From Lachnospiraceae bacterium UBA3711 (GTDB taxonomy: Bacteria > Bacillota > Clostridia > Lachnospirales > Lachnospiraceae), in the NCBI GenBank assembly GCA_002371345.1, contig DFHY01000127.1, positions 1 to 27,916 on the forward strand: a DNA stretch of 27,916 nt, written 5' to 3'. Positions 22,565-27,916 of this stretch are shown here, piece by piece. A model generated the notes under the pieces. It was given only the letters and a program-made list of their open reading frames with translations. It had not been told where the DNA came from and ran no database searches. Both the position numbers and the translations under genes were made by a program. The first letter of the stretch is position 1; the number at the start of each line of letters is the position of its first letter.

Positions 22565-23050
22565 ATGGACAGAAGGTCCGAACGCGGCAGGCAGGAGATT
22601 GATTACGCTGCTCTGTTTGTCGTTGCCCTGTTCGCCATCATGCTGATCGGAATTATGGTCCTCTCCGCTGTGGGCGGGGGACTGTTCGATTCGATCACCG
22701 AGAACCGCTCCGACAATATGAACCGCAGAAGCGCTTTGAGTTATATTTCTTCAAAGATAACTTCGAGCGACCAGACAGGCTCGCTTCAGGTCGAGCACAC
22801 GCAGAGCGGTGATGTTCTGGTGATAGTTGATCCGACAAAAGAGAGGCCGTACCAGACCAGGATATGGGCTGAGGACGGCTGCCTGATGGAATCCATAACA
22901 TCAGATCAGGCTGAGAAGATAAGCTCTGAGCCGAGGTCTGTAGCAAAGGTCGAGACGCTCAGGATATCTATCGACAACGATATCGCTGAGGTTGAGACGG
23001 AAGACGGACTCCGCCGGATTCACCTCCATTCAAAGGAGGTATCCGCATGA
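22565..23050 (+). CDS. DUF4860-type membrane-anchored protein
   Basis: 161 residues with a charged N-terminus (MDRRSERGRQEIDY), one membrane helix at about 16-36, and an outside domain starting NMNRRSALSYISSKITSSDQTGSLQVEH. The layout and the RRSALSYISSKI segment match what I recall of DUF4860, a family found in Clostridial pilus operons. A glycine (G8) precedes RQEID, which vaguely recalls a prepilin site but has charged residues where hydrophobic ones belong. AAAGGGAGGAAA precedes the ATG, and its last codons overlap the next gene by 4 bp (ATGA). A minor pseudopilin or pilus-biogenesis factor is the best guess. Confidence 0.72.
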   Translation: MDRRSERGRQEIDYAALFVVALFAIMLIGIMVLSAVGGGLFDSITENRSDNMNRRSALSYISSKITSSDQTGSLQVEHTQSGDVLVIVDPTKERPYQTRIWAEDGCLMESITSDQAEKISSEPRSVAKVETLRISIDNDIAEVETEDGLRRIHLHSKEVSA

Positions 23051-23619
23051 GAGCGAGAAAGAACAGAGCTTTTTTTGTAGAGACACTGATTGTAACATTT
23101 CTGCTTCTGCTTATGCTGACGATACTTGTCCGCATATTCGGCGCGGCGGCGGCTAAGTCGCGCTATGCGGCCAGAAGGACGCGGGCGGCGCAGGTTGCCC
23201 AGAACGTGGTGACCATGTTCGAGTCCGGCGAGGGAGCGATAGGACAGGCGCAGGAGGATCTTATCGATCAGGCGAACGATGAGTACAGTGATGATGAGAC
23301 CCCGCGGACAACGGTTCAGCTTCATTTCAATTCAGACGGAGCTGAGGCCGAGGACGGTGAATATGAGGTAACGCTGCTTATGACCTGCGAGGTCAGGGCA
23401 GTCGGATACCTGATGACCGGCAACATGAGCATTGTGAACGTCGACAATCCCGATGAAGATCTGGCTCAGCTTGACACGGCAAGGTATTATCCCGATGATG
23501 TGGACGCGGTGCTGAGCTCAGACACGGAGATCGATTTCAGTGATATCTCTGTTGTCGAAACGGAGTCCGAGGCTTCCCTTGGTATCACCGGCAGTACGGA
23601 AACGGAGGCAGCGTCATGA
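23047..23619 (+). CDS. Pseudopilin-like membrane protein with Glu at +5
   Basis: 190 residues. The N-terminus MRARKNRAFFVETLIVTFLLLLMLTILV is a short basic leader plus a long hydrophobic helix, the form of a class III signal. If cleaved before A8, the mature start AFFVE puts glutamate at position +5 as in true pilins, but position -1 is arginine, not glycine. The rest (EVTLLMTCEVRAVGYLMTGNMSIVN) is probably a small beta-rich outside domain; the C-terminal ~50 residues are acidic and of low complexity. It overlaps its neighbours by ATGA at both ends, so the genes are translationally coupled. The family is not recognised beyond pseudopilin-like. Confidence 0.7.
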   Translation: MRARKNRAFFVETLIVTFLLLLMLTILVRIFGAAAAKSRYAARRTRAAQVAQNVVTMFESGEGAIGQAQEDLIDQANDEYSDDETPRTTVQLHFNSDGAEAEDGEYEVTLLMTCEVRAVGYLMTGNMSIVNVDNPDEDLAQLDTARYYPDDVDAVLSSDTEIDFSDISVVETESEASLGITGSTETEAAS

Positions 23620-24101
23620 ATGTAAAAAAACCAAGACAGCCTATTCGTTCCGGCGCTCTGACTATCGTTATCACCTGTGTACTGATTCTGCTCGCCGTTC
23701 TGTCGCTTCTGTCTCTTGTCAGCGCTCAGACGGATAAGGCTCTGGCTGACAGGCAGATGGTGTTCGCGCAGCAGAACGCTATGAGTGAGAGAGTCGGTCA
23801 GGAGTGGCTTGCCTCAATGGACGACCATCTGAGGGGAGGAGCGCCTCTCCCGTCCGGGACAGTTCAGGATGGAAACCGATATACCACTACAATACAGTTT
23901 TCTATGAATCAGTATCTTCACATCGCGGCTGAAGCAGACAGCGACGGGATGTTGTCCGTGACGAGGTGGGAGATTGAGACGGTGGCGGAGACGGAATCTG
24001 TTCACGCTCTTCCTGAGGGAGCACAGCCTCTGACAGAGGATGAGAACGGGTATATCAACACGCTGCCTGAGACAACGGTGGAAGGAACAGGTCTGGCATA
24101 A
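23616..24101 (+). CDS. GspK/PilX-like pseudopilin candidate lacking Glu+5
   Basis: 161 residues. The leader MNVKKPRQPIRSG is followed by ALTIVITCVLILLAVLSLLSLVSAQ, a membrane helix starting just after a glycine. Cleavage after G13 would give mature ALTIV, with valine instead of glutamate at +5; lack of Glu+5 is the mark of GspK and PilX-type tip minor pilins. The outside part has SERVGQEWLASMDDHLRG and a strand-rich segment, and ends in an acidic tail. It overlaps the preceding gene by 4 bp and ends 2 bp before the ATPase gene. Similarity to GspK is by layout only. Confidence 0.7.
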   Translation: MNVKKPRQPIRSGALTIVITCVLILLAVLSLLSLVSAQTDKALADRQMVFAQQNAMSERVGQEWLASMDDHLRGGAPLPSGTVQDGNRYTTTIQFSMNQYLHIAAEADSDGMLSVTRWEIETVAETESVHALPEGAQPLTEDENGYINTLPETTVEGTGLA

Positions 24102-24103
24102 CG

Positions 24104-25177
24104 ATGGTAGAATTAAATGATATTCTGCAGGAGGCGCTCCGTCTGGAGGCTTCGGATGTTTTCATCATTCCGGGACTTCCGCTGACGTTCAAGGTTCTCG
24201 GAAAGCAGGACAGGGCTGAAGGGGTTCTCCACCCTGAAGATACAGAGACGATAGTCCGTGCTATCTACACTCAGTGCGGCCGTCACAACAGGGTCATTGA
24301 GGACGAGACCTTCGATGATGATTTTTCATTTTCAATCGCGGCTCTGGGAAGGTTCCGCGCGAATGTGTTCCATCAGAGAAGTTCTCTGGCAGTTGTCCTT
24401 CGAGTGATACGCTTCGGGCTTCCCGACGCTTCCAAGCTCGGGATTCCCGCTCCTGTCATGAAGGCGGCCGATATCAGGAACGGACTGATCCTTGTCACAG
24501 GCGCGACCGGAAGCGGCAAGTCAACAACGCTTGCCTGCATGATCGATCATATCAACAAGAACCGTGAGGGCCACATCATAACGATGGAGGATCCGATCGA
24601 GTTCGTCCACCGTCATGACAGGTGCATAGTCACACAGCGTGAGATCGGGAACGATGTTGTCGATTATATCCACGCTCTGCGCAGCGCGCTGAGAGAGAGC
24701 CCTGATGTAATACTGCTGGGTGAGATGCGCGACCATGAGACGATAGAGGTCGCCATGACAGCCGCGGAGACAGGTATTCTCCTGTTCTCCACTCTTCACA
24801 CACAGGGTGCGGCGAACGCTGTCGACCGTATTATAGATATATATCCGGCCGGACAGCAGAACCAGATACGTCTTCAGCTCGCGATGATGCTTCGCTGTGT
24901 CATTTCACAGCAGCTCATACCGACAGTCGACGGAGCCGTAACCGCTGTTTTTGAGGTTATGTACGCGAACACAGCGATCCGAAGCCTTATCCGCGAGGGA
25001 AAGACTCACCAGATTGACGCCACTATCCGAAGCGGAGCGTCGGAGGGCATGATCGCAATGGACGAGTCAATCTATGACCTGTTCAAGAGAGGCAGGATCA
25101 CCCAGGAAACCGCAGTGCGCTACTGTAATAATCCCGAAGCGATGGAGAGAAGGCTGAACGCGACAGTCGGCTTCTGA
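24104..25177 (+). CDS. pilT: PilT-type ATPase (T2SS/T4P family)
   Basis: A cytoplasmic hexameric ATPase of 357 residues, standard PilT length. Walker A GATGSGKSTT is at 133-142, the Asp box ITMEDPIEF at about 159-167, Walker B DVILLGEMRD at 201-210, and the His box FSTLHTQGA follows. AIRSLIREGK (291-300) corresponds to AIRNLIRE, the motif that marks PilT rather than PilB or GspE, and the protein lacks the N-terminal domain of PilB. PilT normally powers pilus retraction. Here it is the only ATPase of the operon, placed last, 2 bp after the previous stop, without a strong binding site of its own (translation is probably coupled). It may drive both assembly and retraction or rely on an ATPase encoded elsewhere. 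Confidence 0.9.
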   Translation: MVELNDILQEALRLEASDVFIIPGLPLTFKVLGKQDRAEGVLHPEDTETIVRAIYTQCGRHNRVIEDETFDDDFSFSIAALGRFRANVFHQRSSLAVVLRVIRFGLPDASKLGIPAPVMKAADIRNGLILVTGATGSGKSTTLACMIDHINKNREGHIITMEDPIEFVHRHDRCIVTQREIGNDVVDYIHALRSALRESPDVILLGEMRDHETIEVAMTAAETGILLFSTLHTQGAANAVDRIIDIYPAGQQNQIRLQLAMMLRCVISQQLIPTVDGAVTAVFEVMYANTAIRSLIREGKTHQIDATIRSGASEGMIAMDESIYDLFKRGRITQETAVRYCNNPEAMERRLNATVGF

Positions 25178-25202
25178 CGGCCGCGCTGATAATGATACCT
25201 TT

Positions 25203-25244
25203 GGGTTGTCGCATTTTTCAATTATATGCGGCAGCCCGTTTTTT
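25203..25244 (+). terminator. Rho-independent terminator of the pilus operon
   Basis: GGGTTGTCGCA (25203-25213) pairs with TGCGGCAGCCC (25227-25237) over 11 bp with two G-U pairs, followed by TTTTTT (25239-25244). It lies 25 bp after the pilT stop and closes the operon. Confidence 0.92.
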
Positions 25245-25258
25245 GACACATTAGGGGT

Positions 25259-25303
25259 GATGTAAAGGTCAGAGGCACATGGTTTTTTTGGCCCTGTACC
25301 ATG
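25259..25303 (+). promoter_or_regulatory. Leader motif, copy C (upstream of the glucosidase gene), pseudoknot-compatible
   Basis: Begins GATGTAAAGGTCAGAGG. Helix 1 pairs GGTCAGAG (25267-25274) with TTTTTGGCC (25285-25293) using G-U pairs. Helix 2 pairs CATGGT (25278-25283) with ACCATG (25298-25303). The helices cross in the same order as copies A and B. It starts 15 bp after the terminator; I found no good promoter between the two, so where this transcript starts is unclear. Confidence 0.5.
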
Positions 25304-25309
25304 GACTCA

Positions 25310-25380
25310 GGACTGTGCGTCACACTCATGTGCCGGACCATACGTCACACAGGTGCCGGACTGTGTATCACACAGGCGCA
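25310..25380 (+). repeat. Three tandem 23-25 bp repeats upstream of the glucosidase gene
   Basis: The units 25310-25334, 25335-25357 and 25358-25380 each begin GGAC and share TCACAC followed by a GTGCC-like end. Units 1 and 3 contain the dyad TGTG-N3-CACA (TGTGCGTCACA and TGTGTATCACA); unit 2 keeps only the right half. The array lies 43 bp before the start codon and could be a cluster of binding sites for a sugar-responsive regulator. There are no spacers, so it is not a CRISPR array. The 246-bp gap 25178-25423 holds only the terminator, motif copy C and this array. Confidence 0.65.
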
Positions 25381-25423
25381 GGGCCATGGTTTCACAGCAG
25401 AAATGTATAAGGAGAGTTGAACT

Positions 25424-27031
25424 ATGCCAGGATGGTTAAATGATGCTGTATTCTATGAGATCTACCCACAGTCGTTCTGCGATTCCAACGGGGACGGGAT
25501 CGGTGATTTCCAGGGAATTATATCCAGGCTTGATTACATCAAAGATCTGGGATGCAATGCCCTGTGGATCAATCCGTGCTTCGATTCGCCGTTTCATGAC
25601 GCCGGATATGATGTGCGGGACTATAAGAAAACCGCACAGAGATACGGGACAAATGACGACCTGATTCAGCTGTTTGATCAGGCCCATGAGAGAGGCATAC
25701 ATGTACTGCTGGATCTGGTGCCGGGCCACACCTCAGAAGAGCACGAGTGGTTCAGGAAGAGCTGTCAGCTTGAGAAAAATGAGTACTCAAACAGATATAT
25801 ATGGACCGATTTCTGCTTCCGCGGAACAGGGAACTTCGGCTACCCGTATGTAGGCGGTGAAGCGGAGAGGCCGGGCACATATCTTCTCAACTTCTTCAAG
25901 TGCCAGCCCGCCCTGAACTATGGCTGGCTTGATGCCGATGAGAGCTGGAAATGCGGCTGCGGCAGCGATGACGCAAGGGCCACAGTTGAAGCCATGAAGG
26001 ATGTTATGCGTTTCTGGATGGACAGAGGCTGCGACGGTTTCCGCGTGGACATGGCTGCCTCACTGGTCAAGGGAGACGACGATAAGAAGACCGGGACCAG
26101 CGCTGTCTGGAGAGACGTACGTGCGATGTTTGACAAGGAATATCCGGAATGCGCTCTTGTATCAGAGTGGAGCAATCCTGATCTGTCACTGCGCGCCGGC
26201 TTCCACATGGATTTCCTTCTCAACGAAGCGCAGTCTCCTTACTCGACTTTAATCAGAGATTATCAGAACCACGCCGGCAGGATAATATATTCTGACCCGT
26301 GCTTTACCGGAGAAGACAACGCATGCCGGCCTGAATATGAGGACCACAGTTTCTTCAAAATGGACGCCGGCGGGGACATCTGCCGCTTTATGGATGGCTA
26401 TCTGAAGCTGTATGAGGGCACGAAGGAACTTGGATATATAAGTCTGATATCATGCAATCATGACACAGTGCGTCCTGCGTTCTCACTTTCTAACAGGGAA
26501 CTCAAGCTGTTCTACGCGTTCATTCTGACGATGCCCGGTGTTCCGTTTATCTACTACGGCGATGAGATAGGGCAGCGTTACCTGAATCTCAGGACGAAGG
26601 AGGGCGGATACTTCAGGACCGGAAGCCGCTCACCGATGCAGTGGGACCGCGGACCGAACCTCGGATTCTCGGACGCGGCGCAGGATAAGCTGTATCTTCC
26701 GGTGGATCCGTCATCTGACGCTCCAGTTGTCAGTGAGATGCTGGAAGATCCGGATTCACTTCTGAATACGATCCGTTCTGTTCTCAGGATCCGTCATGAA
26801 GATGCAGACCTTAAGGCGGGGCCGAATCTTGAGATCATGTATATGGAAAATGGAAAGCTTCCTTTCGTTTACCGCAGAGGAAACCGGATCATGGCGGTTA
26901 ACCCGTCTTCAGAGGAGCAGAGCGCCCGGACCGGGACCTCAGACACACGCAGTTTACTGTTTGGCATAGGCGCCGGCAGCCTTGAGAACGGAAAGATAAC
27001 ACTTGAGCCCCAGTCATTTGTGATCTTCTGA
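25424..27031 (+). CDS. GH13 alpha-glucosidase
   Basis: A retaining glycoside hydrolase of family 13, 535 residues, with no signal peptide and so cytoplasmic. It opens with WLNDAVFYEIYPQSFCDSNGDGIGDFQGI, typical of oligo-1,6-glucosidase and trehalose-like enzymes. The catalytic triad is D209 (DGFRVDMAAS), E248 (ALVSEWSNPD) and D347 (ISCNHDTVRP); LWINPCFDSPFHDAGYDVRDY is the first conserved region. A C-terminal beta domain follows. It probably cleaves short alpha-glucosides taken up by the cell; exact specificity (alpha-1,4, alpha-1,6, sucrose or trehalose derivatives) cannot be told. AAGGAG precedes the ATG. The gene stands alone with its own leader, and dut follows 25 bp later. No transporter or LacI-type regulator gene is adjacent. 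Confidence 0.92.
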   Translation: MPGWLNDAVFYEIYPQSFCDSNGDGIGDFQGIISRLDYIKDLGCNALWINPCFDSPFHDAGYDVRDYKKTAQRYGTNDDLIQLFDQAHERGIHVLLDLVPGHTSEEHEWFRKSCQLEKNEYSNRYIWTDFCFRGTGNFGYPYVGGEAERPGTYLLNFFKCQPALNYGWLDADESWKCGCGSDDARATVEAMKDVMRFWMDRGCDGFRVDMAASLVKGDDDKKTGTSAVWRDVRAMFDKEYPECALVSEWSNPDLSLRAGFHMDFLLNEAQSPYSTLIRDYQNHAGRIIYSDPCFTGEDNACRPEYEDHSFFKMDAGGDICRFMDGYLKLYEGTKELGYISLISCNHDTVRPAFSLSNRELKLFYAFILTMPGVPFIYYGDEIGQRYLNLRTKEGGYFRTGSRSPMQWDRGPNLGFSDAAQDKLYLPVDPSSDAPVVSEMLEDPDSLLNTIRSVLRIRHEDADLKAGPNLEIMYMENGKLPFVYRRGNRIMAVNPSSEEQSARTGTSDTRSLLFGIGAGSLENGKITLEPQSFVIF

Positions 27032-27056
27032 GAATCTTTGTGGAGTCAATCATATT

Positions 27057-27503
27057 ATGAAGATACATGTACCTGTAAAGAAAATAAGAGAAGACGCAAA
27101 GCTTCCGTATTCGGGATCCGAGTATTCGGCCGGATATGATCTCTACGCGTGCACCGGAAACGGGAGATCGGTGATAGCTCCTCACACAAGCTGTATGATC
27201 GGAACAGGGCTTGCCTGCGCCATACCGGAGGGGTATTTCGGCGCGCTGTTCGCCCGCAGCGGTCTGGCCGCGAAGGAGGGACTGCGCCCCGCCAACTGCG
27301 TCGGGGTCCTGGATTCCGATTACCGTGGTGAGATCATGATTGCCCTGCACAATGACACGGACAGCGAGAAGTGTGTCGAGGACGGAGAGAGGATAGCACA
27401 GCTTGTCGTGATGCCTTATCTGGCGGTCTCATTTGCGGAGACAGATGAGCTGGATGAGACTCACAGAGGCGATGGCGGATTCGGCCACACCGGGAAGAAG
27501 TAA
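27057..27503 (+). CDS. dut: dUTP diphosphatase
   Basis: Hydrolyses dUTP to dUMP and pyrophosphate, keeping uracil out of DNA and feeding dTMP synthesis. The trimeric dUTPase form has five motifs and all are present in the 148 residues: AGYDLYA, ARSGLA, GVLDSDYRGEI, RIAQLVVMPYL and the C-terminal RGDGGFGHTG. GGAG lies about 11 nt before the ATG. It follows the glucosidase gene with no terminator between and runs 3 bp ahead of queH, so it may be co-transcribed with both. Confidence 0.95.
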   Translation: MKIHVPVKKIREDAKLPYSGSEYSAGYDLYACTGNGRSVIAPHTSCMIGTGLACAIPEGYFGALFARSGLAAKEGLRPANCVGVLDSDYRGEIMIALHNDTDSEKCVEDGERIAQLVVMPYLAVSFAETDELDETHRGDGGFGHTGKK

Positions 27504-27506
27504 GCG

Positions 27507-27916
27507 ATGAACAGGCGCAATTATCAGAAGGAGCTGGACAGGATCATCGAGGATGTAAGACACAGTGATGAGACGGCAGGTCAGCGCCCGCCCATGCGGC
27601 TGTTCCTTCACAGCTGCTGCGCTCCATGCTCCAGCTATGTGCTTGAGTACCTGTCGGAGTTCTTTGAGATTACAGATTTTTTCTTCAATCCGAATATTGA
27701 ACCGGAGCCTGAATACCGGCACAGGGAGATGGAACTCAGGAACCTGATAGCGCGGATGCACACAAGACACCCTGTAACATTTGTCTCCGGTAAGTATGAA
27801 CCTGCGCGCTTCTACGAGGCGGTCAGGGGGCTTGAGCATATCCGGGAAGGCGGAGAGAGATGCTTTGCCTGCTACAGGCTCAGGATGGAGGAGGCAGCAC
27901 GTCTTGCCTCCGAGGG
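27507..27916 (+). CDS. queH: Epoxyqueuosine reductase QueH, 5' part
   Basis: An open frame of about 136 codons running off the right edge without a stop. It begins MNRRNYQKELDRIIED and contains the QueH signatures LFLHSCCAPCSSYVLEYL and FFFNPNIEPEPEYRHRE, then ERCFACYRLRMEEAARLAS. The CC...C and C..C cysteines are the ligands of the iron-sulfur and second metal centre of this enzyme, which reduces epoxyqueuosine to queuosine in tRNA without cobalamin, replacing QueG. The ATG is 3 bp after the dut stop with GGGAAGAAG upstream. With queA at 19954 it shows that the cell makes queuosine; the two genes are not in one operon here. Confidence 0.92.
   Translation, partial: MNRRNYQKELDRIIEDVRHSDETAGQRPPMRLFLHSCCAPCSSYVLEYLSEFFEITDFFFNPNIEPEPEYRHREMELRNLIARMHTRHPVTFVSGKYEPARFYEAVRGLEHIREGGERCFACYRLRMEEAARLASE

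Noticed and set aside
21142..25177. Competence comG operon
   Set aside because: The order is reversed (platform first, ATPase last), the ATPase has the PilT motif, and no ComGC with a normal prepilin signal is present.
25243..25266. Promoter TTGACA upstream of motif copy C
   Set aside because: The TTGACA overlaps the terminator T-run and no -10 hexamer occurs at 16-18 bp; TGTAAA is only 12 bp away.
25310..25380. CRISPR array
   Set aside because: The three repeats are adjacent with no spacers and are imperfect; no cas genes are near.

Overview
The window looks like a chromosomal segment of an anaerobic Gram-positive bacterium (Bacillota, class Clostridia, most likely a Lachnospiraceae-type gut organism). 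The reasons are strong AGGAGG-type ribosome binding sites, sigma-A-like promoters, a Firmicutes-style 6S RNA beside pheT, a DUF4860 protein in a pilus locus, a serC-serA-DUF1015 block, and a base composition near half GC. No phage, transposase, CRISPR array, tRNA or rRNA was seen.

Region 1 (1-15800) is a catabolic locus. A PAS_6/HTH_22 regulator of the YheO type (minus strand) diverges from ssnA, ygfK, ygeY, ygeW, a carbamate kinase gene, an unassigned PLP enzyme gene, serC, serA, a DUF1015 gene and dpaL (ygeX). The ssnA/ygfK/ygeY/ygeW/yqeA/ygeX set is the core of the cluster once called selenium-linked and, from my recall of recent literature, now tied to anaerobic urate/purine breakdown in gut bacteria. 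Read that way, YgfK and SsnA act early on the purine ring, YgeY and YgeW release acyl and carbamoyl groups, carbamate kinase makes ATP from carbamoyl phosphate, and DpaL deaminates 2,3-diaminopropionate to pyruvate and ammonia. Unusually, the phosphoserine pathway genes and a second PLP enzyme lie inside the set. Several gene junctions carry strong hairpins just upstream of a ribosome binding site.

Region 2 (15800-21000) is housekeeping: a promoter and attenuator-like leader, pheS-pheT, a 6S RNA gene with a promoter inside the pheT 3' end, and queA (queuosine).

Region 3 (21000-25250) is a compact pilus-like operon: a GspF/PilC platform protein, four small single-pass proteins with poor or absent prepilin signals, and a PilT-type ATPase, closed by a clear terminator.

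Region 4 (25250-27916) holds a GH13 alpha-glucosidase gene preceded by a tandem repeat array, then dut and the 5' part of queH.

The most intriguing non-coding signal is a leader motif (consensus GATGTAWAGGYCARARG) found once upstream of each of three unrelated transcription units: pheST, the pilus operon and the glucosidase gene. In each copy the downstream bases can form two crossing helices, that is, an H-type pseudoknot.
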